Numbered from the stretch's first letter, positions 1 through 8,732 are shown. The stretch: DNA of 64,000 bases from Streptomyces netropsis (GCF_014203545.1 NZ_JACHJG010000008.1:1-64000); one strand, 5' to 3'. A program made the numbers and translations. The notes: a model not told the origin generated them from the sequence alone.

Positions 1-197
1 GGCCGTGGTGAGCTGGCTGACCGCGGTCCCGCTCGCGGGAACCTCCAGCCGAACCGTCATCGAGTACGAGACGCTAGGCGCCGTTGCCATGGCCGGTCTA
101 CATCCTTTCGTTGGTCGCGCGAGTCGGCCTCGCGTGAAGGGGAACGTTGCGGGCCGTCCGGCCCCGTGTTGCCGTGAGGCCGGACGGGCTGGTGATT
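1..197. other. Left edge, no supported gene
   Basis: Downstream flank of the aspartase gene. The open frames here are GC-rich shadows with no recognisable protein, and I see no clear terminator hairpin with a T tract. Confidence 0.4.
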
Positions 198-1670
198 TCA
201 GAAGTCGGTGGCGACGGTCGCCCGGGCGTGCGGGCGGGCGAGGTTGTCCGGGTGGAGGATCCGCTGGAGCTGCTCCGGGGTGAGCAGACCCTTGGCCAGG
301 ACGAGGTCGTGCACCGAGGCGCCGGTGGTCAGCGCCTCCTGGGCGACGGCGGTGGCCTGTTCGTAGCCGATGTGCGGGTTGAGCGCGGTGGCCAGCCCGA
401 TGGACCGGCCGACGAGGTGGGCCAGGTGCTCACGGTTGGCGGTGATGCCGCTGACGCACCGCTCGGCGAGAGTCAGGCAGCCGGCCCGCAGATGGGTCAG
501 GCTCTTGAGCAGGCTGTGCGCGATGATCGGTTCGAAGGCGTTGAGCTGGAGCTGCCCGGCCTCGGCTGCGAAGGTGACGGTCACGTCGTTGCCGATGACC
601 TCGAAGGCGATCTGGTTGACCACCTCGGGGATCACCGGGTTCACCTTGCCGGGCATGATGCTCGAACCCGCCTGCACGGGCGGCAGGTTGATCTCGGCAA
701 GGCCGGCGCGGGGGCCGCACGAGAGCAGGCGCAGGTCGTTGCAGGTCTTGGAGAGCTTGACGGCGATCCGCTTGAGCACACCGGACAGCTGGACGAAGGC
801 GCCCATGTCCTGGGTGGCCTCGACGAGGTCGCCGGCGACGGTGAGGGGAAGCCCGGTGATCCTGTTCAGGTGGGCGCAGGCTGCCTCGGCGTACCTCGGG
901 TGGGCGTTGAGGCCGGTGCCGATGGCGGTGCCCCCGAGGTTGATCTCGCGCAGCAGCGCACGGGCCTCGTCCAGGCGCGTCCGGTCCTCGGCCAGCATGA
1001 CGGCATACGTGGCGAACTCCTGGCCGAGCGTCATCGGCACCGCGTCCTGGAGCTGTGTGCGGCCCATCTTCAGAACGTCGGCGAATTCCTCGGCCTTGGC
1101 CGCGAACGCCTGGCGCAGCACCTCCATGGCTTCCAGCAGGCGGCCGGCGGCGAGCTGCAGGGCGAGGCTGACGGCAGTGGGATAGACGTCGTTGGTGCTC
1201 TGCCCGGCGTTGACGTCCTCCAGCGGGTGGAGGTGCCGGTACTCGCCCTTGTCGTGGCCGAGGAGTTCCAGCGCCCGGTTGGCGACGACCTCGTTGGCGT
1301 TCATGTTGGTGGAGGTGCCGGCGCCGCCCTGGATGACGTCGACGACGAACTGGTCGTGGAACCGCCCGTCCCTGATCTCCTCACAGGCCCGCACGATGGC
1401 GTCCGCCTTGAGGTCGTCCAGCAGCCCCAGGTCGCGGTTGGCCCGGGCGGCGGCCTGCTTGACGGAGGCCAGGGCGATGACGAGGTCGGGGTAGGCGGAG
1501 ATCGGGGTGCCGGTGACGGGGAAGTTCTCCACGGCCCGCAGGGTGTGGACGCCGTAGTACGCGGCCGCGGGGACGTCCTTGTCGCCCAGCAGGTCGTGCT
1601 CGGTGCGGACCTGCGGGTGCACGTGGGGCGAGGCGGGGACGGAGGAGAGGCCGGGAGCGAGTGCCGACAT
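198..1670 (-). CDS. aspA: Aspartate ammonia-lyase (aspartase)
   Basis: Cytoplasmic lyase that deaminates L-aspartate to fumarate and ammonia, in the aspartase/fumarase superfamily. The family signature loop is present as GSSIMPGKVNP, and the N-terminal region reads RTEHDLLGDKDVPAAAYYGV, typical of AspA. The product is about 490 residues; family members are usually 470-480. The frame is open further upstream to 1772, but that stretch (MCSAPPEHRR...) is low-complexity and overlaps the asparaginase gene, so I start at the ATG at 1670 (MSALAPGLSS). It follows the asparaginase gene on the same strand after a 55-nt gap, implying an operon that turns asparagine into fumarate. A fumarase-type activity cannot be excluded from sequence alone, but the N-terminus and the neighbour favour aspartase. 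Confidence 0.93.
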   Translation of the reverse strand: MSALAPGLSSVPASPHVHPQVRTEHDLLGDKDVPAAAYYGVHTLRAVENFPVTGTPISAYPDLVIALASVKQAAARANRDLGLLDDLKADAIVRACEEIRDGRFHDQFVVDVIQGGAGTSTNMNANEVVANRALELLGHDKGEYRHLHPLEDVNAGQSTNDVYPTAVSLALQLAAGRLLEAMEVLRQAFAAKAEEFADVLKMGRTQLQDAVPMTLGQEFATYAVMLAEDRTRLDEARALLREINLGGTAIGTGLNAHPRYAEAACAHLNRITGLPLTVAGDLVEATQDMGAFVQLSGVLKRIAVKLSKTCNDLRLLSCGPRAGLAEINLPPVQAGSSIMPGKVNPVIPEVVNQIAFEVIGNDVTVTFAAEAGQLQLNAFEPIIAHSLLKSLTHLRAGCLTLAERCVSGITANREHLAHLVGRSIGLATALNPHIGYEQATAVAQEALTTGASVHDLVLAKGLLTPEQLQRILHPDNLARPHARATVATDF

Positions 1671-1725
1671 GGGGATCCGATCAGGTGCGGGGGGCTTGGT
1701 GCGGGGAGGAAAAGGGGAAGGGGTG

Positions 1726-2733
1726 TCAGGCCCGGGTGCCCGGCGCCGGTGCTCCGGGGGTGCCGAGCACATGGCGCAGTGCGTCGACGCGTTCGGCCGG
1801 GTCGGTGGAGGCCAGGGCCGCGGCGAGCACGGCGATCCGCGCCTGACCGGCGCGCAGAGTGCCGGTCAGTACCGCTCCGGAGGCCGCGAGGTCCACGGCG
1901 CCGCCGTGGGTGTAGATCTCCGCGACCGGCCCGGTGGGCACACGCGTGGTCACGGCGACGAGCACGCCGCGGGCAACCGCCTCGTGGATCGCAGTGCTGA
2001 TCTCGGGGGTGGCGTTGCCTGCTCCTGTCGCCACCAGGACGATGCCCTGGGCACCCGCCTCGACGGCGGCGTTGAGGAACAGTGGATCGGCATCGCAGTG
2101 GTGCATGACGATGTCGACGCGAGGCAGTGGCGGGGCGGCCGACGGCAGGGGGAGCGGTGTCGGGCGCTCGGGCCGCCGGTGGATGCGCACTCCGTCGGCT
2201 CCCACGTCCCCGACCCGGCTGCCGGAGGGATCGGCGAACGCGTCGGTGGCCAGTGTCTGCACCTTCACCGTTCCGCGCGCGGCGTGCACCTGGCCGTCGA
2301 AGACAACCAGAACGCCGAGGTCGCGCACCGAAGCCGCCGTCAGCAGTGCGTCGTGGAGGTTCCGCGGCCCGTCGCCGTCCGGCGCTTCGAGCGGGCGCTG
2401 GGCGCCGGTGAGAACCACCGGCCGAGGGTCGTCGTGGTGGAGGTCGAGCAGGAAGGCGGACTCCTCCAGCGTGTCCGTACCGTGTGTGACGACGATGCCG
2501 CCCACGGAGGGATCGGCCAGTACCTCGCGTACGGTGCGCAGGAGCGTCAGCTGGTGTGCGGTGGTAAGCCGGGCGCTGTTCACGCTCATCAGGTCGACGA
2601 CCCGCACGGACACGCCCTCGGGCACGACGGCCGTGGCCACCACGTCCCCGCCCCGGGCTTCGGCGGCGAAGCCGGAGCCCTGCCAGCGGCTGGCGATCGT
2701 CCCGCCCGTGCTGATGACGACGATCTGTTCCAC
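1726..2733 (-). CDS. ansA: L-asparaginase
   Basis: Hydrolyses L-asparagine to L-aspartate and ammonia. Both threonine signature regions of the family are present: ISTGGTIAS at the N-terminus and VVTHGTDTLEES about 85 residues later. The frame opens at 2814, but the best start is GTG at 2733 (VEQIVVISTGG), preceded by GAGGAG about ten bases upstream; this gives 335 residues, normal for the bacterial enzyme. There is no signal peptide with this start, so a cytoplasmic enzyme is likely. It is the promoter-proximal gene of a two-gene operon with aspA and is divergent from an Lrp/AsnC-type regulator, an arrangement that suggests control by asparagine or another amino acid. Confidence 0.92.
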   Translation of the reverse strand: MEQIVVISTGGTIASRWQGSGFAAEARGGDVVATAVVPEGVSVRVVDLMSVNSARLTTAHQLTLLRTVREVLADPSVGGIVVTHGTDTLEESAFLLDLHHDDPRPVVLTGAQRPLEAPDGDGPRNLHDALLTAASVRDLGVLVVFDGQVHAARGTVKVQTLATDAFADPSGSRVGDVGADGVRIHRRPERPTPLPLPSAAPPLPRVDIVMHHCDADPLFLNAAVEAGAQGIVLVATGAGNATPEISTAIHEAVARGVLVAVTTRVPTGPVAEIYTHGGAVDLAASGAVLTGTLRAGQARIAVLAAALASTDPAERVDALRHVLGTPGAPAPGTRA

Positions 2734-2879
2734 GTCTGCTCGCTCCTCTGCCAGATGATCGCTGCCGTACGCGACGACGTGCCGCACGGCGGGTGCCTCC
2801 TCCCCGCTGTCCACTGTGGTTCGGGGGCACGCCCTCGCATGCCAGTTCGCACTGGGGGCGGGGCGGGAGCAACCATAGG

Positions 2880-2948
2880 ACGATTCACGCGCAATCGGGT
2901 CGCCGATTCGGGCGCGCTCCGGGCTGAAACGTGGTGGATAATTGCGCA
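2880..2948. promoter_or_regulatory. Regulatory region between asparaginase operon and Lrp gene
   Basis: The gap holds an imperfect dyad CGATT-N7-AATCG (2881-2897), a plausible Lrp/AsnC operator, and a GATAAT -10-like hexamer (2937-2942) six bases before GTG 2949, which would give a leaderless regulator transcript. No convincing -35 box is visible, so this is an inference. Confidence 0.4.
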
Positions 2949-3404
2949 GTGGATCAGATCGACAGGAATATTTTGCGTGAGCTCCAGGACGACGGCCGAT
3001 TGACCATCCAAGAACTGGCCCAACGGGTCGGCCTCACGTCCTCACCGTGCATGCGCCGCGTCCGCCAGCTCGAGCAGGACGGCGTCATCCAGGGCTACCG
3101 GGCGATCATCGACCCCGAAGCCGTCGGAAGGGGCTTCGAGGTCCTCGTCTCCATCGAGGTCAAACGCGACCGGGGAGCCGTCGAGGCCTTCGAGGCGGCG
3201 CTCCAGGACATCCCTGACGTCATCGAGGCATACCGACTCTTCGGCAGCCCCGGCTGCCTGCTGCGCATCGCGGTCGCCGACATCACCGCCTACGAACAGC
3301 TGTGGATCGAGCGTCTCACCACACTGTCCGGCATCACCGAGGTCAACTCGCAGATCATCATGAAACGGATTAAGGAGCCGCAGGGCCTGCCGGTCGGCCG
3401 CTGA
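2949..3404 (+). CDS. Lrp/AsnC family transcriptional regulator
   Basis: Amino-acid-responsive DNA-binding protein. Residues about 1-55 form the AsnC winged helix-turn-helix (DQIDRNILRELQ ... LAQRVGLTSSPCMRRVRQLE) and the rest is the RAM/ligand-binding domain ending around SQIIMKRIKE. At 151 residues it has the usual length. The frame also permits GTG at 2931 or 2934, but family members usually begin at the D(Q/R)IDRNIL segment and no Shine-Dalgarno sequence precedes either start, so I prefer GTG 2949 with a possibly leaderless message. It is divergent from the asparaginase-aspartase operon and is the obvious candidate regulator of it; that link is inferred from position. Confidence 0.88.
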   Translation: MDQIDRNILRELQDDGRLTIQELAQRVGLTSSPCMRRVRQLEQDGVIQGYRAIIDPEAVGRGFEVLVSIEVKRDRGAVEAFEAALQDIPDVIEAYRLFGSPGCLLRIAVADITAYEQLWIERLTTLSGITEVNSQIIMKRIKEPQGLPVGR

Positions 3405-3454
3405 AAGAGCGTCTTGGAAAACCCCGTCCCCTGAATGGGGGCCCTCCAGGATCA

Positions 3455-3634
3455 GGATCGGGCCCGAACATGGGGTATCGGCGTAGGAGAACCCCATTGG
3501 GCCCAGTGGGTGCCGTGGACGCAGAAGGGCCGGCCGGAGGGGTCGAGGAGTGCGGTCCAGTGCTGCCCGCCGGGCTGGTGGGCGGGCTGGGTGTCTTCGC
3601 CCAACAGCCCCGGCCTGCGCCGTCTGTTCCGTCT
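3455..3634 (-). pseudogene. Remnant of a VOC/glyoxalase-type protein (C-terminal end)
   Basis: Directly downstream of the PaaX-type gene and in the same frame, the minus strand reads QHWTALLDPSGRPFCVHG, close to the usual C-terminal end of VOC-superfamily proteins (hW..L.DPeG..FCl). No N-terminal part is present, so it looks like a truncated leftover. It was recognised from this one motif only. Confidence 0.45.
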
Positions 3635-4519
3635 TCAGTGCGTGGCCCGGGCTGCTGCCTCGCGGGTGACATCGGCGTAGAGGCGGAAGAGGACCGGGCC
3701 GGCTTCGCCGTGGTCTCGTTCGCGCAGGGCTGCCCAGCACCGGGCGATGAACCCCCGGGCCTGGGTGCCGGGCCAGGGCTGGGGCAGGAGCTGGGGCGGC
3801 AGCAGCGGGTCGGGCTCCATGGCGCGGGTGAGTTCGGTGGCCAGTTCGACCGCGATGGTGAGGAGTGCGGAGGAGGAAAGGGAGGCAGGGCCGGTGAGCC
3901 GGTCGAGGCGGGGCTGGGCGATGCGGCTGAGGCGGTGGTAGCGGTCGGCGATCTCCTGTAGGGGCCATAGGCGGCGGGCGAGTTCGGCAGGCTCTTGGGT
4001 GTCGCCCCTGCGCAGGTCCGTCGTGGTGAGGAGGGTGAGCGTGCCATGGGCGCCGAGGCGGTGGGCCGCTTCTTCGACGTAGGGTTCCCAGGTGTTGGCG
4101 CAGACGTACAGTCCGCCCTGGAGTGGGGCGCCGCCGAGGTGGACGAGCGTCTCGCGCAGGGCGTCCCGGGCCGTGCGCGCCGATTCCGGCACCGCGAAGG
4201 CGGCCAGGTGCCAGACACCGTCCCAGGGCGCGAGTCCGGCGTCCTGCTGGAATGCGTGCCGGAGGAACTCCGCGTTGGGGGCGAGGGCACGCGTCGTGTC
4301 CGCGGTCGCGTGAAGCTTCGCCTTGCGGCCACGGCCCTCGTGGGTGAACCGACCTTCGGCCACGAGGCGTTTGACGCACAGCCGCACCTGCTGGTCGCTC
4401 ATGCCCAGGATGTTGGCGACGGTGTACAGCTCGTCCGCGCCGACGGTGCCGTCTTCGCGGATCAGCGCGTGGACGAGCATGCGGGTGGGGACCTCGACGT
4501 GGTCCGTTTCGGCGCTCAC
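3635..4519 (-). CDS. PaaX family transcriptional regulator
   Basis: Likely repressor of the PaaX type (294 residues), the family that in other bacteria responds to aryl-CoA or related metabolites. The N-terminus reads as a winged helix (MLVHALIREDGTVGADELYTVANILGMSDQ..VRLCVKRLVAEGRF), followed by the central domain with a WDGVWHLAAFAVPESARTAR segment and a C-terminal helical domain (LARRLWPLQEIADRYHRL). The start is GTG 4519: its GTGA overlaps the TGA of the upstream acetyltransferase and GAGAGGAG lies just upstream. The longer upstream frame is a shadow of the acetyltransferase gene. Translational coupling implies co-expression with that enzyme. The target pathway is not evident. Confidence 0.82.
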   Translation of the reverse strand: MSAETDHVEVPTRMLVHALIREDGTVGADELYTVANILGMSDQQVRLCVKRLVAEGRFTHEGRGRKAKLHATADTTRALAPNAEFLRHAFQQDAGLAPWDGVWHLAAFAVPESARTARDALRETLVHLGGAPLQGGLYVCANTWEPYVEEAAHRLGAHGTLTLLTTTDLRRGDTQEPAELARRLWPLQEIADRYHRLSRIAQPRLDRLTGPASLSSSALLTIAVELATELTRAMEPDPLLPPQLLPQPWPGTQARGFIARCWAALRERDHGEAGPVLFRLYADVTREAAARATH

Positions 4520-5151
4520 AGTGGTGTCGCTCCTCTCGTTCCGACGGCGCGACGCATGGTGGTCACCGCGCCGAACCCCAGCAGCCCGCGCAGGTAGGGC
4601 GTGCGCTCGGTCCGCACGGCCGTGAAGCCACGCCGCTCGTACAGGGCCCTCGCGCGCGGGTTGCTGTCGATCACGTCCAGTCTGATCTCCCGGCGGTCCT
4701 GTTCCGTCGCGACGGCGGCCACTTCTTCGATGAGCAGGCTCCCGACGCCGCGGCCGCGTAGGCCGGGGTCCACGGCGATTCCGTCCATGACGAGTTGCCC
4801 GGGGGCCGGGTGGCGTTCGAACAGGGCGAGGAGCAGGAGTCGGTGCAGTCCTCGCAGGTGTCCGTACGCGCGCAGCACGTCGGAGGCCGATCCCCCGGTG
4901 AGGGCCCGGCCGTTGAGCTGGTAGCCGGCGAGGCCGACGAGCTGCCCGTCGAGGAGCGCGCACACCGCCCGGTCGGCGTTCAGGTGGGCCGCGATGAAGG
5001 GCACCGCCTTGTCCGGCGGATTCAGCGCGGGGCCGAGTTTGCGGCCGAAGGCGTCCCAGTACAGCTCGGCCGCCCGCCGCTCGGCTCCGGCCGGAACGCC
5101 CCGCCGAACTGTCACCGGCCCGGTGCCGGTGCCCGTCGCGTCCAGTCCCAT
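4516..5151 (-). CDS. GNAT family N-acetyltransferase
   Basis: Acetyl-CoA-dependent N-acetyltransferase of 211 residues. The acetyl-CoA binding loop is readable as GIAVDPGLRGRGVGSLLIEE (motif A, R/Q-x-x-G-x-G/A) and is followed by the usual motif B segment IDSNPRARALYERRGF. The N-terminus contains EAFG-like helices typical of N-acyltransferases. The start is ATG 5151 with AAAGGGGG upstream. The stop overlaps the start of the PaaX-type regulator by four bases, so the two form one translationally coupled unit, divergent from the hydrolase gene at 5269. Substrate unknown. Confidence 0.85.
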   Translation of the reverse strand: MGLDATGTGTGPVTVRRGVPAGAERRAAELYWDAFGRKLGPALNPPDKAVPFIAAHLNADRAVCALLDGQLVGLAGYQLNGRALTGGSASDVLRAYGHLRGLHRLLLLALFERHPAPGQLVMDGIAVDPGLRGRGVGSLLIEEVAAVATEQDRREIRLDVIDSNPRARALYERRGFTAVRTERTPYLRGLLGFGAVTTMRRAVGTRGATPL

Positions 5152-5268
5152 GTCCGCGCCCCCTTTCTCGCTGTAACCTCAACTCAAAGCTATCATCCTC
5201 ATGACGATCGTTCTGGAAGTGTTAGTTTTTCGGTGGTGCGTAAACCCCAACAGAGGCGGTCAGATCTC

Positions 5269-6333
5269 ATGTGTCCGAAGATTCAGCCCCGAAGGCGCGG
5301 GCTCCGTATCGTCGTGTGGTCATGCGTCGCGGTCCTGGTCGTGGCTGCCGGTCTCGTCGGTGTGGTGCTGTGGCAGAACTCCTACGACATGGACGAGCAG
5401 CGGGTTTCGATCCGCCACGGCGGTCACACCCTCAACGGCGTGCTGACCACCCCCAAGGACGGGCGCAAGCACCACGGCCTGGTCGTGTACGTCCACGGCG
5501 ACGGCTCCCTCGACGCCACCCACGACGACGGCTACAAGCCCATATGGGAAGCGAACGCCAACGCTGGGTACGCCTCCCTTTCCTGGGACAAGCCCGGCGT
5601 CGCGGCCGCCCCCGGCGACTGGCTCGACCAGTCCATGGACGACCGGGCCGACGAGGCAGCCGCCGCCATCACCTGGGCGCGCACCCGCCCGGACATCGAC
5701 GGCGACCGGATCGGGCTCTGGGGCGCCAGCCAGGCGGGCTGGGTCCTGCCGAAGATCGCCTCCAAGACGTCCGTGAGCTTCGTCATCGCCGTCTCGCCCG
5801 CGATCAACTGGCTCCGGCAGGGCCGCTACAACCTCCTCGCCGAGCTGCGCGCCGACGGCGCATCGGCAGCCCGCACCCAGGCCGAGATCGCCAAGAGCGA
5901 CACCACGCGCCGGCTCCTTGAACGCCATGCGACCTTCGAGGAATACGTCAAGGCCATGGGCGGCGGCACGGACGGCATGACCGCCGACCGCTGGGGCTTC
6001 ATCTCCAAGAACTACACCGCGGACGCCACGCAAGACCTCCACGCCCTGCGCGGCATACCGGTGCTTCTCGCCCTTGCAGGCCATGACATCAACGTAGACA
6101 CCGCCGACACGGAGCGCGTCTACCGCAAGGTGCTGGATGCAGGCGGCGCATTGACGGTCAAGCGCTACCCGGATGCGACCCATTCACTGCTCAAGCGGTC
6201 CATCGAACAGTCGGACCTCAACACCACGCTCACTGCGCTCTTCTCCCCCCGCTCGCTCTTCGCGGACAGGTTCCTGGAAGACCAACCACGCTTCCTCAAG
6301 GATCTCGGCCGAGGCAGCAACGCCACCCCATGA
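5269..6333 (+). CDS. Membrane-anchored alpha/beta hydrolase
   Basis: A 354-residue hydrolase. Residues about 10-35 form an N-terminal transmembrane or uncleaved signal segment (LRIVVWSCVAVLVVAAGLVGVVLW), so the enzyme probably faces the outside. The catalytic core shows the oxyanion strand VVYVHGDGS, the nucleophile elbow GLWGASQAG (Ser), an acid region near LALAGHDINVD, and the catalytic His in DATHSLL. It resembles the dienelactone hydrolase/prolyl oligopeptidase-like esterases (often annotated as CocE/YbbA-like). ATG 5269 is preceded by AGAGGCGG; an in-frame GTG at 5235 has no ribosome site. It is divergent from the acetyltransferase-PaaX unit. Substrate unknown. Confidence 0.82.
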   Translation: MCPKIQPRRRGLRIVVWSCVAVLVVAAGLVGVVLWQNSYDMDEQRVSIRHGGHTLNGVLTTPKDGRKHHGLVVYVHGDGSLDATHDDGYKPIWEANANAGYASLSWDKPGVAAAPGDWLDQSMDDRADEAAAAITWARTRPDIDGDRIGLWGASQAGWVLPKIASKTSVSFVIAVSPAINWLRQGRYNLLAELRADGASAARTQAEIAKSDTTRRLLERHATFEEYVKAMGGGTDGMTADRWGFISKNYTADATQDLHALRGIPVLLALAGHDINVDTADTERVYRKVLDAGGALTVKRYPDATHSLLKRSIEQSDLNTTLTALFSPRSLFADRFLEDQPRFLKDLGRGSNATP

Positions 6334-6437
6334 CACTCCCGCGAGGTTGTCCACGGCGCGTTGTGCACGTGCACGTGTACCGCCCGGTGCTCTTGAAGCG
6401 TGTTTGAGATGTGGTCCCGACCCGGCCCCTCGGTCTG

Positions 6438-6905
6438 TCAGGCGACCGTTCCGCCCGCGTTGCGGATCAGCCGCTGAAGCACCTTCACCGTGGTGACGTA
6501 GTCCGCGTCGCCGATGCCCTCGTGGAGGGCGGCGCGGATCGCGGGAGCGTTGCGCGCGAGGTCGACGCGGGCCTGCTCCCCCTCCTCGGTGAGCCACAGC
6601 CGGTCCTCAGCGTCCTGGGTCAGCCAGCCACGCTCCAGGAGTACCGCGGCCTCTGCCGCCAGGTCGTCCTCGGGCCGGATGTAGGAAGTCATGGCCTCCC
6701 GCAGCTCGGGCAGGGTCATCCCCTCGCCGTCGGGCGAGATGTCGTTCTCCGACAGGTTGCGCAGCAGCCAGAACTGGGGCTGGGTGTAGCCCTTTGCGGC
6801 CTGCTGAGCCCGGGTGAAAGCGATGAGCGCCTCGTAGGCGACACCGGTCCAGTATGCGGCGGGCTGCCCGGCGAGTTCGGCGTCGGAGATCTGCTGGGGC
6901 GTCAT
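6438..6905 (-). CDS. MarR-like winged-helix protein
   Basis: A 155-residue protein resembling MarR-family regulators common in Streptomyces. It has N-terminal helices (YWTGVAYEALIAFTRAQQ), a wing region with PQFWLLRNLSENDISPDG and ERGWLTQDAEDRLWLTEEG, and a C-terminal dimerisation helix. The HTH is weaker than in classical MarR proteins, so DNA binding is probable rather than certain. The start is ATG 6905 with GGAGGGG eight bases upstream. Its promoter region holds a 19-bp-spaced MerR-type element (6965-6995) and no merR gene lies nearby, so it may belong to a redox or drug-responsive regulon controlled from elsewhere. Confidence 0.75.
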   Translation of the reverse strand: MTPQQISDAELAGQPAAYWTGVAYEALIAFTRAQQAAKGYTQPQFWLLRNLSENDISPDGEGMTLPELREAMTSYIRPEDDLAAEAAVLLERGWLTQDAEDRLWLTEEGEQARVDLARNAPAIRAALHEGIGDADYVTTVKVLQRLIRNAGGTVA

Positions 6906-6964
6906 GGGATATCCCCTCCTGGTGCTTCGGTTCGGAGCCTGCACGCCGTGCAGGTCATGCGGAG

Positions 6965-6995
6965 AGCGTAGGACCTCAAGCGCGGTTGAGGACAA
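6965..6995 (-). promoter_or_regulatory. MerR/SoxR-type promoter with dyad operator
   Basis: Reading the minus strand, TTGTCC (6995-6990) and TACGCT (6970-6965) are separated by 19 bases, the stretched spacer that marks MerR-family promoters. The spacer carries a perfect dyad CCTCAA-N6-TTGAGG (6974-6991), whose arms are the same as in the classical SoxR box. It points to the MarR-like gene starting at 6905. Confidence 0.6.
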
Positions 6996-7147
6996 GCGCG
7001 TGATCTTCCGGATGACGTCGGCACAGGAACCAGAAGCCGTCCCCGCCCTGAACACATTCGAGATGTTGATCAGGCCCGTGGAACGACCTCGGAATGGCTC
7101 GTGACCTGACGGAGAAACAGTGAAATTGTCTGGAGGCGGTGTTGCCT

Positions 7148-7345
7148 GCGTCGCCGGTGATGGGGGTAAGCCCCGGGACCGGCGGCAGGTCTTCGACGGG
7201 ATCTGGTGGCGGGCTCGTACCGACCCCCCCTGGCGGGATGCGCCCGAACGGTATGGCCCGTGAGAGACCTTGTACTCGATCTTCCGACGCTGGTAGATCG
7301 ATGGGACCTGGGCCCGCATCCTGAAGAAGCTGCAGGTCAAGACGG
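7148..7345 (+). pseudogene. Decayed IS5-type transposase fragment
   Basis: Plus-strand translation reads RDRRQVFDGIWWRARTDPPW, then RDAPERYGP-stop-ETLYSIFRRW-stop-IDGTWARILKKLQVK. This is the N-terminal part of an IS5-family transposase in which a Trp codon (TGG to TGA) and a Gln codon (CAG to TAG) have become stops. Nothing after the first 60-70 codons remains. Confidence 0.8.
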
Positions 7346-7469
7346 GTGCTCCGGGCATGCGCACCAGCGCCGCGGCGAGGACCCTGACGTCCTTCTGGGT
7401 GGCCTCCCGTACTCGGGCAACACGGGGGCAGGGTCCTTCTTCTACGGATTCACAACCCGCACCGGACGG

Positions 7470-7734
7470 GCTCCAGCCGGACGAGAAGATCGGCTTGACG
7501 GTCGCGGCCGTCCTACCTCTCAGCGAGCTTCGCTCGATCATCGCCGAGCCGTTTCTCGCAAACCTGGAGATCGAAACCGAGGTGGTCCGCTACGAGCAGG
7601 CTTGGGACGAGTACAGCGACCCGGCCGCCGCCCCAGGAATCCTTGCGGCACGCATCGAAGAGATCTCAGCAGAGGAGACAGGCGCATGGACTCAGCGCCT
7701 TCCCCGCCCTGCCACCCCAGGAACCAACCAATAG
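7470..7734 (+). pseudogene. Orphan C-terminal fragment, unrecognised
   Basis: The segment starting LQPDEKIGLTVAAVLPLSEL and ending in ATPGTNQ reads like real protein (balanced hydrophobic/acidic composition, FLANLEIETEVVRYEQAWDEY) but has no start codon or ribosome site of its own, and the frame upstream of it is junk. It lies between two IS5-type sequences and is probably the tail of a gene truncated by transposition. I do not recognise the family. Confidence 0.3.
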
Positions 7735-7772
7735 CGACAACGCCGCCCACGCCGACTCCTCGGAGTACGAGA

Positions 7773-8732
7773 TAGGTCGTGTCCGACGGTTCGCGTGACC
7801 GAGCAGTGCTGAGGTCGTTGGAGCGAGCGTGGGGCGAGGCGATTTGTCGGATCGGGAGTGGGCCCGGCTTGAGCCGCACTTACCGAAGAACACGGGACGG
7901 GGCGGGAGGTGGGCATGCCACCGCAAGGTGATCAACGGGATCCTGTTCCGGCAGCGGACCGGTATCCCGTGGCGTGACTTGCCGACGCGGTTCGGGAAGT
8001 GGAAGACCTGCCATGACCGGCATCGAAGGTGGTCAGCGGACGGCACCTGGGAGAAGCTTCTGCGGGCTGTTCAGGCCGATGCCGATATGGAGGGCCGGAT
8101 CGACTGGTCCATGGTCAGCGTCGATTCCACATCGTGCCGAGTCCATCAGCACGCCGCTGGAGCCCACCAATGCCCGGCGCGGATACCGGGCCGACGCAGG
8201 CGGCCCGCCCATCACCGGCCGGACGAGGCGATCGGCCGCTCACGCGGCGGGCTCACCACCAGGATTCACCTGGCGAGCGACGGCGGCTGCCGTCCGCTCG
8301 CCGTTCTGATCACTCCTGGGCAGTGGGGTGACGCCCCGCAGATGATCCCGGTTCTGAACCGCATCCGTGTCCCGCGCCCGGCCGGCGGACGCCCAAGGAC
8401 GCGCCCGGCACACCTCTGCGGCGGCGACAGGGCCTACAGTTCCCGCCGCAACCGCTGCTGCCTGCGGCGGAGGCAGATCCGGCACACGATCCCCGAACGC
8501 CGGGACCAGCGGGCCAACCGCCAACGCCGCGGTAGCCGTGGCGGCCGGCCCTCAGGATTCGACCAGACGCGATATGCGCGCAGGAACGAAGTCGAGCGAA
8601 CCATCAACGCGCTCAAGGGCTCCTGTGCTGTAGCCACCAGGTACGACAAAAGAGCGTATGTCTTTCATGGCACGGTTACCCTCGCGGCGATTCGGCTCTG
8701 GCTTCGCGCATGACCTGCCGGACAGTCCTTAG
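7773..8732 (+). mobile_element. IS5-family insertion sequence
   Basis: About 960 bp around one intact transposase gene. The ends are imperfect inverted repeats: the left end reads TAGGTCGTGTCCGACGGTTC (from 7773) and the right end, reverse-complemented, reads TAAGGACTGTCCGGCAGGTC (to about 8732). The short TA/TNA at each tip may be the target duplication. Boundaries are approximate. Confidence 0.7.
7829..8713 (+). CDS. IS5-family transposase (DDE)
   Basis: A 294-residue transposase encoded in one frame. The N-terminal DUF4096-like domain (LSDREWARLEPHLP ... GIPWRDLPTRFGKW) is followed by a DDE catalytic domain with visible residues: Asp in VSVDSTSCRVHQHAAGA, Asp in CGGDRAYSSRRNR, and Glu in RRNEVERTINALKG. 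GTG 7829 is preceded by TTGGAGCGA. The frame has no stops and all three acidic residues are present, so the element could be active, unlike its decayed relative 500 bp upstream. Confidence 0.88.
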   Translation: MGRGDLSDREWARLEPHLPKNTGRGGRWACHRKVINGILFRQRTGIPWRDLPTRFGKWKTCHDRHRRWSADGTWEKLLRAVQADADMEGRIDWSMVSVDSTSCRVHQHAAGAHQCPARIPGRRRRPAHHRPDEAIGRSRGGLTTRIHLASDGGCRPLAVLITPGQWGDAPQMIPVLNRIRVPRPAGGRPRTRPAHLCGGDRAYSSRRNRCCLRRRQIRHTIPERRDQRANRQRRGSRGGRPSGFDQTRYARRNEVERTINALKGSCAVATRYDKRAYVFHGTVTLAAIRLWLRA

